A stretch of DNA of 64,000 nt from Fasciolopsis buskii (GCA_008360955.1 LUCM01011194.1:295198-359197); one strand, 5' to 3'. Counted from the stretch's first letter, positions 35,166-46,390 are shown. The notes: generated by a model from the letters alone, not told the origin. A program made the numbers and translations.

Positions 35166-35169
35166 TGCT

Positions 35170-35335
35170 TTTTTACATTTACTATACTAGTAATGAAACA
35201 ACGAGGTACGTCATTTTCGAGAAGGAAGTTACGGTCATCGGAGGGCTGCCAGACTCACTGGTAGTAAAAGCATTTGAACCCGTAACCTTCGGCTAAAAAT
35301 GTCTGTGTTGACCGTTTGGCCATGCGCGACCTAAA
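35170..35335 (-). repeat. tRNA-related SINE, copy 1 (minus)
   Basis: Read on the minus strand, GGTCGCGCATGGCCAAACGG gives a pol III A-box-like start and CGGGTTCAAATGC the B box. Further on, CTGGCAGCC, ACTTCC and AAAATGACGTAC, then a purine-rich end, match the body of copies at 38385, 41085 and 60183. Such short retroelements are moved by LINE machinery. Confidence 0.65.
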
Positions 35336-35339
35336 AACA

Positions 35340-35800
35340 TGAGGCATAAGTTTATTCCCATACTTGGAGGTTGTGAGTTTGATGGATTTGGATTCGGTTT
35401 ATCTGTCTATTATCTTGTCCAGAGATCAATAGTTCTACTGTGACACTGGACCAATGATGTCAACCGATAATTTGAGCGAAAAACGTAATATGTAAAAAGT
35501 CAACGAATAACGATGAACCGAATTAGCCAGGAGAAAAATCGGTCAGTATGTGTTGATCGTAGAAGACCAATATAACCGGTTTGATTTCGATTAATAAACG
35601 AACTTGTGTCTGCTCGACTTGTTTTTTTTTCGCACTACAATTAGTGGGGAGGAGCGACAACTACTATGAGGTGGAATTGATTGCAGACTTACGAGACGAA
35701 ACAGAGCGGATGTCTTCTGTTTCCTGTGTTACAAAACAAGTACAGCAAAGGAATCGCCTAAAATCGGAACAAGCTAAATAATTAGAAACTCGAATCGTGA
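35340..35800. other. Spacer, no feature recognised
   Basis: AT-rich, with short anonymous open frames. Confidence 0.4.
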
Positions 35801-35950
35801 GCAGTAGAGATTGTACTGTCACTTTCTGTCGAAACAGGATGAATGGAAAAATCTTGCGTTTTTACCATTAGACTGTGTTGTGTTCCGTGTCTTCCATACT
35901 CCGACAGTCTTTTCGTTATCCACCTCTATAGGTCCGCCTGTTGTCTACCT
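35800..35950 (+). repeat. 3' end of the same LINE family as 32.7 kb
   Basis: The stretch with TTCTGTCGAAACAGGATGAA, TTAGACTGTGTT and CCGTGTCTTCC aligns with 32740-32870 (TTCTATTGAAGCAGAATGAT, TTAGACTGTGTTCCGTGTG) in the same orientation. It is a second, 5'-truncated copy or a duplicated tail of the CR1-like LINE. Confidence 0.6.
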
Positions 35951-36459
35951 TATAGGTCAAAGTCTTTCCATTGCAACGCATGACACGATGAGAAAAGTTA
36001 TCGTCAGTGGGAATTGTGTGATTGTTTACCGCTGTACAATGATGATTTGCTCCGAGAAACGTTGTGAATTAAAACTAATCCAGGATACCGAGAAGGACGA
36101 TCTTTTTGGATACATTCGTTAATACTTATTAACGGTGAAAAGTGACAGGCGACAACTAAATACCAGAAGAATTAACGGGCTATCAACATATTTAAAAATA
36201 CTAAACGGAAAGATATGGGAGAAAAACTAGTCGCTAAGTGCATTCGGATTATCGATCCGGATGGCTGAGATCTCTTCCATCATCGTAGGGATAACGAAAA
36301 ACAATGTCATCAATATTAGCAACCTATGGAATTTGCTGACATAGGGGGCTTTTTTGCAAGGTGAAAAACAAATTTCGACAGAAAGAAACCTTGAGAAACT
36401 CCTGAGTCAAATGAGAAAAGTGGGAACTTGTTCTTACGAAAAGAAGTGAACTGATATGT
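35951..36459. other. Spacer, no feature recognised
   Basis: Anonymous AT-rich sequence between the LINE tail and the LTR-like repeat. Confidence 0.4.
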
Positions 36460-36990
36460 TGCACTTGTAGAGTGAGGCTATGGTCTGGTACCAAAAGTCC
36501 AAACCCGATTTGTTTCGGTCTGATGGGTCATGTGTCAACGAGGGCACATCAAACCTGGCGAACAGAACGGCCTGAGAGTCCTGGCTGCGCTCAGGTGAGT
36601 GACTCACGGACGAAAAACGTGGTCCACTCGAAGCTAGGATGCAAGAAGGGGAACCAACTATTAGCCCTAAATGCAGAGCACGGGAAATGCGGTCTGATTT
36701 TTGGCTACGTCAGGAGCTAACGCGTCGGCGTTCGAAGTGAAAGACCAAATTGACCATATGCCCAAGAGACAGGTGGAGTACAACCAGTCAGCGGACACTA
36801 TCCTGAGTGGACCTATATAAACCGCTAGGGTATGAAATATCAAAGAAACAATCGCATTGGCCAGACCGAGGCGTTTTGATCGTTCTCACTAGATTAAGCG
36901 GAGTAGGACTGAACACTGAGGGCCTTAGAGATAGCGACAGGGATCAGAAACGGATGGCGGAAAAGGTGAGGAAATTTAATCCGTTAAACG
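36460..36990 (+). repeat. LTR-like repeat with TATA box, copy 2
   Basis: Aligns with 26425-26945 in the same orientation. It carries GAGTGAGGCTATGGTCTGGT near its start, GGCGTTCGAAGTGA about 80 bases before a TATA box (CTATATAAACC near 36812), then AAACAATCGCATTGGCC and GATCGTTCTCACTAGATTAA. The TATA box falls about 350 bases from the start in both copies. The spacing supports a conserved promoter-bearing repeat such as a solo LTR. Confidence 0.5.
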
Positions 36991-37345
36991 TGTCAGATAC
37001 AAAACGCACCACAATGAGGAACCATCTGTTCCCGATCCAAGTCAACCGCCGGTTGAATAATGCGCGGACTTTACAAAACCTCATCACAGGTGAACTCCTC
37101 AGAATCACCTGACAACTGATCCCTAACAAGCCACCGTATCTACCACATTTGATGATATTTATGGGGGAAAATTATAACTGCTGAATACGCAAAAATCGTC
37201 AGCGGAGGAAGGGCCGTAGATTCGACTAACGTAGTTTTCTACTTGAAGATGGATTGTGCCGCTACACGGGCATGCAGCTCCCGAATCCGGTGACTTCGGT
37301 TACGAATTCTCCGAATTCCCGTGACCAAGTGAAGTAAAGACATTC

Positions 37346-37677
37346 TGTCCATGATATGATGATATGATATGATATGATATGATATGATATGATATGATAT
37401 GATATGATATGATATGATATGATATGATATGATTATGATATGATATGATATGATATGATATGGNNNNNNNNNNNNNNNNNNNNNNNNNNNNNNNNNNNNN
37501 NNNNNNNNNNNNNNNNNNNNNNNNNNNNNNNNNNNNNNNNNNNNNNNNNNNNNNNNNNNNNNNNNNNNNNNNNNNNNNNNNNNNNNNNNNNNNNNNNNNN
37601 NNNNNNNNNNNNNNNTCTGTCCATGATATGATGATATGATATGATATGATATGATATGATATGATATGATATGATAT
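37346..37677. repeat. GATAT pentanucleotide satellite with assembly gap
   Basis: Tandem GATAT units run from about 37350 to 37463, then 152 N at 37464-37615, then the array continues to 37677. The same anchor TCTGTCCATGATATGATGAT begins the array at about 37345 and again immediately after the gap at 37616. The gap length may be arbitrary, and the sequence after the gap may repeat the sequence before it. Confidence 0.95.
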
Positions 37678-37679
37678 GG

Positions 37680-38380
37680 CTCGGATTAATTTGCTAGTCC
37701 TATTTCTTTCATCAAGAAGACGAAATTGAGCCCATGAATTTGCACATAAAAGTAATCTTCCTGAGTTACACGCTTTTCTGCCATTCAATCGCAACCGATC
37801 ACCATTCACTAGCCTCCAACTGTTTTCAGCACCTGGAGTGCAATAAACACATTTTCGGACAACCTGAAACGCAAACGGAGGCGAAGCGTACGAATTATGT
37901 GACTCGGCGACGTGACTCGATAGCTTGATGTTAACGTCGCCACTGATCGTAATTCCAGCAAGGATTTGAGGTCATTTTAACCCTGGCCATCACTGCTGAC
38001 ATCAGCAGAGGCTAGCAGGCAAATGGATGACGATATTCTGCAGTGAACTACTTTTGTTGTCGGTTCTGTCGGAAATGGACATCGGCAATTCTCGTATGTT
38101 GTGGTCTCGGGGAATCATCTTTCAGGAACATACAAAACTTCCCGTTTACGTCGGTGAAAATTATCACTTGGCCAAGTGATCGTGCTTCTCTCTCGTCCAT
38201 GTGGTTCTCCGATTAATTGCCGTTCCTAGCTGCATGTTATATCTTCTATTCCTTACTCGGGGTGTTTGAATCGTTCGTGTCCAAGTTTTCGGGCCTGTAG
38301 ACTGTTCATTTGTCCAGTCCACATTCCGGCACTGTATCATCTCAACGAAGACTCTGCCAGAGTTTACTAGAGTTTCTGTG
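37680..38380. other. Spacer, no feature recognised
   Basis: No motif-bearing frame and no repeat partner noticed. Confidence 0.4.
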
Positions 38381-38384
38381 GTCC

Positions 38385-38560
38385 ATGCTCGATGATGGTC
38401 AAACGGTCTACGTCACGGTTTTCAACCTGAAGGCCGTGACTTCGATTCCTCACACGGCCGGTCAAACTCCCCAAATGGGAGTTTTCTACTGATTGCGGCT
38501 CACTTCCTGAAACTGTTGTATATCAAGATAGAAAGTAGAAGATTAAGGTAAGGAAGGTAA
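38385..38560 (+). repeat. tRNA-related SINE, copy 2
   Basis: Carries GATGGTCAAACGGTCTACG and ACCTGAAGGCCGTGACTTCG (worn B box), then CACGGCCGGTCAAACTCCCC, GGCTCACTTCCTGAAA and a degraded AGTAGAAGATTAAGG tail. It aligns with copies at 41085 and 60183. Confidence 0.65.
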
Positions 38561-38569
38561 ATAGACGCC

Positions 38570-40555
38570 CATGATTCTTCCTTTATCGCTTCGATTTTCT
38601 ATAACCATTAAATTTGCACCAAAATGCTCTGTTTTTGCCTGCTACCTTACAACATCATCTACTCAAAATTCGAAAAAGGAACGAGAAGTAGTGAATGGTT
38701 GATTTCAGGGCATGTAGTTTGCCAAATGCATAGGAGGTGAATGACTTCAAATAAAAGAAAGCCATCGACTGCAGCATTCACCCATACTACCTTGAGGAAC
38801 CCTATGGAGCCCAACTTGTTAGTCTAACTGTTCCCCTAGCAGCTACTCGATTGGTTAAGGTTTTGATACTTTGGCATATCAAGTTGGCCAATGTAACTTT
38901 TTACGACAAACGTTTGCACTCGGCAACGATAGTATGGATCGGAATAAGTTGGGATAAGGCGATCACCGTTGTCAATGGGATCGGCTACGATTGTAAGTAT
39001 GCATCCAATATGCCGATGTTTCTGCCACATAGCCCACTTGGGCTCTAAGATTACTAGGAACGACCACAATGTCCATGGAAGTTACATTTCGAAGTAATCG
39101 AGACGACTCCTCTTTGGCATTAGGGAAACTGCAGTCAGTGGGTACATACACAGATCTAACGAACAAACAACGACGCTTCAGTCGACTGTTATTGACAAGT
39201 AGAAAACCGAACTGCACACAAAAGGCTGGTTACTGGGATCCATTCTACCAGCGTACGCTCGGATCGCACATCCATAGAGATCCCGATGCAGCCTGACCAC
39301 ATTCACTTGAAACTGGATCACCTGATACGTTAGGCGTGAAGCCAGAGAAAGAGATATTCGTGTTACTAAGATTGCTTATGGTAGTGGGATCTCGTATCCG
39401 CGATTCGGAGACGCATTATAAATTCCAGGAGCCCTAGCTGCAGCAGTTTGTTGCCCTATCTGGATGAGCGTGCGGATATTGAAATCAGCCAAATGAAGAG
39501 AACATTTAGGCTTATGTAATGGGCCCAACTTATTTTCTAGCTTTACTGTCAAGTTACACCAGATAAGTCTATAGTGCCCCTATTTTTCGCTGCATCATTC
39601 ATGGTCCTTAGGTCGGAAGAACGGATATTGGCAAGGTTCCCTTTAGAAAGAATGTTGAGGATATTCAGGCGATCGACACTTCACGGTTGCCCGCACCGCA
39701 AAAGGCGTTTTTCTTTGGAAACCTTAGCCGGAGCACTCGACTCAAATTACTTACCTGCAAGGCAATGGTGTGTAACCCCAGCAAGGAAGCACCGGGCAGA
39801 AGCCCACTTATCTCTATCTACTCCTTTCGATATAATGGGAAGCTCTATCCTGGTTATTCCGCGCGATGGCCAACCCAAATAGGAATTCACCTTACTTTCG
39901 CAGTTCATCGAAATGGTGTTCTGGCACTCCTAGGGAGTCCAGCCGCTAAGGCGAAGAACGACTAAGGTTCTCAACCTAATCCTTTGGATCTAACAAAAGC
40001 TTGTGCGCACGACAGCGAGGATTGGCTCAATGGAAGGCTATCTGCTTGAATCAATGATCCCTCCACACACTATTTCCAAATGAATTACCAGTCCTACTTA
40101 AACCATTCTGGAGGACCAGTAGACTACCTCATCAAGCCTCTGCCCACTGACCTTCCAGACATACATGAATCTCCCCTTTGAGATAGGCTGTTCTCTACAG
40201 CTCGTTCGGTCATGGGGGCAAGCGAACCATCGCGCCACACCAAGGTGCAGTCATGCTGTGCCGAGACTCTACCGTGTGGGCGAACTTACTCCTCGCTCTT
40301 GGCAGGCATCTTCATCAATCACGCTTGTTCGATTTACGTTACTGTGGTCCTCCTGCAGTCCGGGAAGGTCCTCTAATTATTCGAAATGAATTTGCATGTC
40401 CCCGTCACTATCACCATTGGAAGTTCTGTCGTTTAGTCTCAAATCATCTTCCGCTTTCTCTTTCATCTACTCCTCTTGGACATCATAAACAAACTCAGTC
40501 ATTTCTCGTCCCGTGATACGTACTCTTCCGATTATCTACACGCCTAACCTCGAAC
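38570..40555. other. Unassigned stretch, probably decayed repeats
   Basis: Several overlapping plus-strand frames are open (38851-39048, 39069-39296, 39574-39965, 40165-40516), with protein-like pieces such as YWDPFYQRTLGSHIHRDPD. None could be tied to a family. Their density suggests an old mobile element, but this is inference. Confidence 0.35.
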
Positions 40556-40660
40556 TAAAATCTCATTTGAATCGTTAGGAGCGTGAATGGATGATAAGTC
40601 CACCTAAGAATCACATAGTGATTCGTCGGAGGATTTTCGTTGGTCAGGCAATGCTAGCCC
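40554..40660 (+). repeat. Foldback family, copy 2, left hairpin part
   Basis: Bases 40560-40611 match 26980-27031 with one difference. The next stretch, GTGATTCGTCGGAGGATTTT and CGTTGGTCAGGCAATGCTAG, matches the reverse complement of 27048-27085, so the inner segment is inverted between the two copies. Confidence 0.75.
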
Positions 40661-40715
40661 TCAGAAAGGGGACGCAAGGCCGGAAGTATTGGCTTTTCTT
40701 CTCATTAGTATATTT

Positions 40716-40921
40716 CGCACATGGATGGATGAACGAAATGTCCCCGGAAGCACACGATCGGTTTCGCGGTTATTGTCCCTCTTCAGGTATGCGTACCAGG
40801 TACTCTCCTGTCCAGTCATCTCTGTATCAGTGCTCTCTGGCTACGCATACCTGAAGAGCGGCATTAACCGCGAAACCGGTCGCGTGCCTCCAGGGAAATT
40901 TTGTTCGTCCATCCTTATGCG
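40716..40921. repeat. Large foldback: 80-bp inverted repeat
   Basis: The left arm (40716-40795) and right arm (40842-40921) are reverse complements over 80 bases with about a dozen mismatches, separated by 46 bases. Shared core strings include ACGCATACCTGAAGAG, AACCGCGAAACCG and TTCRTCCATCC. No coding frame is shared. It lies 60 bases after the left hairpin part and together with it forms a composite foldback element. Confidence 0.85.
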
Positions 40922-41084
40922 AATCATACTACTGAAAAAAACTACCTCCTTACTTTTCGCTGTAAGTTCAGTCTCAACTATCACGGTCACTCGTCTCGGT
41001 GACTTTGAAAATTTGTGTTGGTCGTCCTGTAGTGTTACCCTCCACCCTCACCAAATTGCCGAGATCCCCTTGATCGTCCTATTC

Positions 41085-41262
41085 CGGTGTTGGCCAAGCA
41101 GATAAGGTCGTGGCTTTTGGACGTGAAGGCCACAGGTTCGAATCCGCTCACGGCCGGTGAACCTGCCCACTTGGCAGCCCCCTGCTGGCCGCTGCCCCTT
41201 TCCTGAAAAATGATGTACATTGTTATTCCACTGATAAAGGAAGTAAAAGATAAAAGTTGAAA
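41085..41262 (+). repeat. tRNA-related SINE, copy 3
   Basis: Has AAGGTCGTGGCTTTTGGACG and a clean B box GGTTCGAATCC, then CTCACGGCCGGTGAACC, TTGGCAGCCCCCTGCTGGCC, AAAATGATGTACATTGTTAT and a tail AAAGGAAGTAAAAGATAAAAG-like. It is the most intact of the four copies. Confidence 0.75.
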
Positions 41263-41264
41263 AG

Positions 41265-42090
41265 ATCCTCGATAGTTCGTGTGCCTACCACCTTGTGCTG
41301 TAGTTTCGTCGCTCTTCTGCCTTACCCCACCCCCACCCCGAGGCATGTGATCTAAGCCCCTGACGCTCCATCTCGATCCCCCTCTCTGGCTACCCGTCTA
41401 TCTGTCCATCCGTCTGCCTTCCGGCCATCTGTCTGCCTCTGTGTTTATCTGTGCCCCCTTTCGATCGTATACCTTTCAGCTTTTCGAACCTTCATGAGAC
41501 ATGCCTCGGAAGCATCAATGCGCCCACTTCTCCGGTGTCCCTAGACAACACTTTCATTGTGCATTGATGCCCGGTCTGCCCATATTCGTCCACAATTTCG
41601 AAGTATGTTAACGTTATTTATTCATGAAATAATTCACCATGTGATATTAGCATTCAACTTGTCATTAAGAGACCATGGGAGCACTGTATAGTTGTTTTAG
41701 CCTTGTTACAAATCATTAGCAATGCATGTCCACCGCACTTGAACTGGAACGCGAACCAAGAACGAATGATTGGGAATCGAACGCCTTAACTATTAAGTTT
41801 GTTGAACTCGCCCCCATTATGGAGTTGCTCCTATCTGTCACTGATTCACATGGCCACGGGCCGCTAGTGTACAGCGGTCGCCTACTGATTCGAGATGGGC
41901 GGCCAACAAGCCACTCAATGATTGGACGAAGCTCGGTTATAAGGTTGCGGGATCACTTTCTGGGTTACCGATTGTCACGCTACGATACCCACCACATTTC
42001 CACTGCCTTTGTCGACCAATCTGTTGGTCGACCTGCCGGTTGAATGATAAACGGATTGAATATGTGATAACTTTCTTCCCATCTTCTGTC
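41265..42090. other. Spacer with pyrimidine-rich tract
   Basis: About 41320-41470 on the plus strand is rich in C and T (CATCCGTCTGCCTTCCGGCC and similar). No gene or ordered repeat is recognised. The plus frame 41726-42043 has no motif. Confidence 0.4.
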
Positions 42091-42109
42091 CATGTGTCAG
42101 ATAGATACG

Positions 42110-42500
42110 ATTGTCATCAATAGTTTTGAGATGACACGAGGAGCCAGATGCAATGAAGGACTGGAAATCCACTTACACGCTATGCATCCAAAATTTGACG
42201 ACAAGCGTAAGAATCGAACCGGGAACCTTACGCTTGCCGGGCAGATGCTCTGCCACCGAGCTACGTGGGTACATCTCTTGAACAAAAATCACGTAATTGA
42301 ACATCCGGTGTTGCGCAAATCCCTATTCCGATGGAACACAGCAGTTAATCTGATTTTGGTCACTGGATTAGCCTAACCAATCACTTTCCAGCGTGAACAA
42401 GCAGCATAGCTAAATGGGATCCGAAGGACGTTTATGATTAATCCTCAACTGTATTGAGATGGCACGAGGAATCAGCTGCCATGCAGAATGGGACATCCAA
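42110..42500. repeat. Pair of short direct repeats flanking a tRNA-like segment
   Basis: GAGATGACACGAGGAGCCAG with TGCAATGAAGGACTGGAAAT (42128-42170) recurs as GAGATGGCACGAGGAATCAG with TGCCATGCAGAATGGGACAT (42456-42498). Between the two, near 42195-42275, lies a minus-strand tRNA-like stretch. Direct repeats around a pol III-type unit suggest two tandem or nested SINE copies of another family. Confidence 0.5.
42195..42275 (-). repeat. tRNA-like SINE head (degenerate)
   Basis: On the minus strand, GTAGCTCGGTGGCAGAGCAT is a good D-arm with A box and CCCGGTTCGATTCTTACGC a B box. The D stem pairs. The anticodon stem has a mismatch and the T stem does not pair properly, and no 7-bp acceptor stem can be built, so this is not a functional tRNA gene. 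Confidence 0.55.
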
Positions 42501-42940
42501 TTAGGTGTTGTGACTTTAATTGCTCAGAAATGAACTATCAAAAACATGTCCGCTCACAATACGAAATACAAACGGACCAGTAGATTTTGTGTTCTCAGAC
42601 GACAAACTACCCAAACAACCATCGATTTTTTTCATCTTTCACCTTTTTATAAGCATTGAGAAGACAACTTAGCCAATTTTCAGCTCAAATGATTTATTCA
42701 CTGATTTGTGAACTCCAGTGGTTGTGGCAGATTGAAATCACAGATTGTTTGCCATGTTCATTATTCGGTTCGTCTCTGTCTGTGCAAGTGCATGTGGACA
42801 TGTGTGTATCAGCAACTGTGAAATGGGATCAAACATTGGTTATTGAGTTGTACAGATAAAGAAAAAAGTAATGGATATCATAACTGATACAAGTTGGCAA
42901 TGACCGAGAACCGGGAACGAAGTATTGGTAGTGCAGAGTT
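42500..42940. other. Flank or intron downstream of the last mapped USP40 exon
   Basis: No further coding segment recognised on the minus strand. If the GTAGAT at 42951-42946 is used as a donor, later exons would lie below this point. Confidence 0.4.
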
Positions 42941-42951
42941 TACTCATCTAC

Positions 42952-44414
42952 CTGTTGCAACCAACGGACTGGGAAGATTGGTACGTCTGTAGAACAGCAT
43001 GTAAGCACATTCCGGACCCTCAAAAACACGTGAAAACATACTCGGATCGACTTCGACAATGTAGTCATCATTGAAATCAAACCAACGACCAAACACCACT
43101 TCTGTGGTATTTTCCGTTTGCTGTGAGACACGAATTTTTGGGGTGTTATTACTTGGAGCGGTTTCAATTTTCCGATCATTTTTTGGTAGTTTTTCTCTCT
43201 CGGGACAATCGTCTTTATCCATTTCCTGTTCGACAATCAAATCCACACCGCTACTCCGCCCAGTCGATTTATTTTTAACGCTGCTTTCTACCTCTTCCAA
43301 TTGTTCTGAATTAGCAATAAATCCTTCCATTGTTTGACTGTATTTGTTTTGATCAGTCGAACTGTAAAGTTTGTTTGATTCTCCATAGAGCATATTTGTG
43401 CGACTGTTGACATTCGATGAACCTGTAACGGTCTCACAAGATTGAGTGCATTTAGATGGTAATTTAGCGTGCATTCGTTGGATGGTGGGAATGTTGCCCA
43501 GATTGACATGATCCTCTGGCAACCGTTGTACTGCATGTGGGATCCTGGTTGTAATCGGATCAGATAAGTCCTCCGAAATGTGGGTCCGTTCGCTATGATG
43601 TAACACGGGTGATGAAGAACACTGTGGATCTCCCCTATGGAGAGGAGGGTGAATCGCGTTCGACTGTAAGTGATTCGATGAATGGACTTCTTCAACGGAC
43701 AAGCCATCAAATAGACGAGAACGCCAAACAGAGCGAGATAAAGAGTAAGCCGGTACTGGTGGAGTATCACGAAGTTCAAACCGCCGTTCAATAACCGGGG
43801 ATGCCGAAGGAGAGGACAATGAGGAAGTAGTATGACGTGGTACGCTGTTGTGCTGACTAGTTTGCAGTGCCGGAAACCCACTCGACGGAACTCTTCGGGG
43901 TCGGCGGCACCTTGTGGGATGTTTTGAGTGTAAATTTTCGCGAAAAGAACTAGTCCGGTTCTGGCGAACGAGAAACATTGGTTTAGAACTCTTCGTCATT
44001 TCTCGGTTTTTCTTTTTGCCCTGTTTTGGAGAGAATTTCTCAGGTTCATAACCTACAACATGTACTGATCGACAACGTGGTATCACAGACCTCGATGGTG
44101 TTCTACATTTTATTGGGAAAACAGATATCGCATCGGTGGCTTTGTTCAAGTTTCGCGATCGTCGTGCTTTGGCGTTTGGGTGCACTTGAAAACTCTGTGC
44201 GGAACGACGCAAGCGGATGACAGGTTTCGACATTGATCCTGTTTTAACAGGCTGTTCGGTGTTGCGGTTGACTGTATCAACGACTTCCGTCGTGTTCTCA
44301 AATGTAAGTTCGGTCCTGAGACGACCTTCAAGCTCCGAGATTGTGTCTGCATCCAAAGTGCCATCTTTGCACAAAGGCATTCGAGAGAAACGATGCGCAC
44401 GATCCTTGGAAAGT
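42952..44414 (-). CDS. USP40: USP40-like deubiquitinase, long exon with C-terminal catalytic block
   Basis: This exon encodes about 487 residues on the minus strand. It begins after the acceptor TATTTAG (ending 44415) with one base that completes the Leu codon split by the 55010 exon. The first 440 residues are Ser/Arg/Pro-rich and look disordered. The end carries the closing block of USP catalytic domains, GRWFDFNDDYIVEVD, then FEGPECAYMLFYRR. In USPs this supplies the third catalytic residue (Asn/Asp in FND) and the last beta strands. WFD.ND with FxG.E.AYMLFYR is closest to USP40. The frame stops at TGA soon after (42944), but a CAG/GTAGAT donor at 42951 lies just before, so more exons may follow. 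Residues upstream of 44414 in the open frame are intron. Confidence 0.8.
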
Positions 44415-44519
44415 CTAAATACAATAAATGGAACAGGGAGAGTCAAAAGAAACTCAAAGCAAAACAGCGAACATGGGGAAATTGTTAGCCTGCTGTAAAA
44501 TTCCATATGCTGATCAAAG

Positions 44520-45820
44520 AAAATATAGTGGGATTTTTACAATTTACAAACGACAACTGGTTTAAATATAATCAAATTCACTTCTGGCGGGAGACAGCTG
44601 TACTGTCACCCAGTTCATTACCACGCCTGATCCATTGAAACCTTACGGGGTTGGTCAATTTCAGTCTGAGGATCACGGGTTTTCGGTTTTCTCTCAAATT
44701 AATTGTGACAGTACGCAAACACATGGGTTCTCGTTTCTATGGTCACTCTACGCACCCGGAAGGCCATCCAGAACTTATCACTTCACGAACATTCGAAGGC
44801 TGAATTGTGACACTGATTATGTTTACCAGTTTCTCCGGTCTTTTTTTCTGTTGCTCTGGTTTTAACCGAAACCCAAATCTCTTCCTCATCAGATCAGCCT
44901 TAACTACATTTTTCACTCTTCCTTCGTTTCAAAAAATGATGTCTGTGCTTTTATTCATTGTTCAGTTGCCCCCGGTCGACTATTGAGTCTCGATCGTTCG
45001 AATCGCAAAGTTCAACTCATATGGTTAGAACCATGGCTTTCATCATTCAATCGCTACTTTTGTGTTACCATTACTTCTGCAGCAGTGGAAACTCTTCCAT
45101 TTTGATATCCTTTCCTCACTCTAGATTGATTGTATATTACAGATTCTCTTTTGTTGCTATTTTGTGAGATTTAACTGTTCCTAACCAGGAGGGCTAGCAC
45201 ACTCTTCCGATATCTTTATCTTTGTCCTGGGACGCTCATGCTCCCAATCTCATTCTCACTTCTCCTTCTTTATGCTCAAATATTTCCATTCTTTCCTCTC
45301 TTGGCTCATAGGACCATTGTGTTATAACATCCTGTATCAACATTACCTACCACAACTCTCTGCCTTCTTCAGAATGCATTTTGGTGATACAATTCAGCCA
45401 ACCGATATGATCTCCTTGTCTTTCCCGACTCTTATCCTTGCAGTAATTTTTGTTTCTCTTCTAATGTTTCCATATCTGTATGTAATTTCACAAACGTTGT
45501 TCTGAAAGCTGAGAATCCTTTTTATTCCGCACTTTTCCGAACTCGGAAAGCCAGAGTACCTGAGTGGTTCAGCTAAGCACATAACCGTGCTATTTGCTTG
45601 AAGCTCTCAGTAGTTCATTGCTAGCACCGATCGCTCACTCCCGTCCGCCCCCCCGCCCCCCTATCGTTTCGTACAAGCCGGGAACAAATGCCATGCAAAG
45701 AGCTAAAAGAGGATAAGTCCGTTACAAAATCGAGTGATGGATTTCATCCGCCACAGGCAACAAAACATTCTGGTCCCTTGTCAAAGCCATCTCCCGAAAT
45801 TTCCTCCTCCCCAATTTTTC
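44520..45820. other. Intron of the USP40-like gene, no feature certain
   Basis: AT- and pyrimidine-rich on the plus strand, with short frames. The part from about 45200 may be the worn upstream half of the LINE at 45.83 kb. A C-rich tract lies near 45643-45661. Confidence 0.4.
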
Positions 45821-45829
45821 TCCCATTTG

Positions 45830-46390
45830 CAATGCCTCAGATGATCTTGCTTGTGAACCCTATGAGAAAGCTGTGGTTTTTGCTTCCCGGCTTGTTTCCC
45901 TTCCCACGTTACCCAGTTATTCAACGTCTTCGTCTACTACTTTTTCCAATAGTCACTGGTTTAGAGGCCTTATTAAGACCAGGAAGATCTACCAGGCGTT
46001 ACGCTCTCTGAATGTACGCAAACCACCGTGTCCGGAAAGTATTCCACTCATTATCCTTAAAATACGTAGCCCTTAGTTGGTTCCTGTTTTACGCCAGCTT
46101 TGCCTTTCCTTTCATTTTTCTGTCTTCTCAATCCCTTGGAAGCATGCTGAAGTTTTCCGTATTCCCAAACGCAGCGACCCCTCTGATTCAAAAAACTACC
46201 ACCCGATTTATTTAACCTCTGTTATTCCTAAGGTGATCGAAACCATTATCTCCGACCAATTGCGTTCACTTCAGAAATGTTAAGGACTGATGAACAACCG
46301 CCAATATGGATTCCGGCAAGGTCGTTCCGCCGGTGATCTACTTGTTCTCGTTTGCCTTTCTTGGTTGGCCGCACTCGATAACTACTGAGA
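45830..46390 (+). mobile_element. Jockey/CR1-type LINE reverse transcriptase relic
   Basis: One frame gives YQALRSLNVRKPPCPESIPL (about 45990-46050), matching the LN..KA.GPD.IP start of jockey/CR1 RT domains. The next gives WKHAEVFRIPKRSDPSDSKN, YHPIYLTSVIPKVIETIISD and QLRSL (46130-46280), matching WK.A.V.PIPK.GD....NYRPISL.....K++E. A third gives QYGFRQGRSAGDLL (46300-46350), the QyGFR.g.St block. It differs from the LINE at 32 kb. Frame shifts and stops mark it as dead. Confidence 0.8.

Noticed and set aside
26425..36990. One 10-kb LTR retrotransposon bounded by the two LTR-like copies
   Set aside because: The interval contains exons of the plus-strand gene and unrelated MULE and LINE relics, and the two copies look too diverged to be a pair from one insertion.
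37346..37677. CRISPR-like or other spaced repeat array
   Set aside because: It is a continuous GATAT tandem repeat without spacers, interrupted only by an assembly gap.
42195..42275. Functional tRNA gene
   Set aside because: D arm and B box are good, but the T stem does not pair, the anticodon stem has a mismatch and no acceptor stem forms.
44415..44506. N-terminal extension of the long minus frame, giving an apparent 520-residue protein with a hydrophobic start
   Set aside because: The TATTTAG acceptor at 44415 and phase agreement with the 55010 donor show this part is intron; the hydrophobic start is the pyrimidine tract read as protein.
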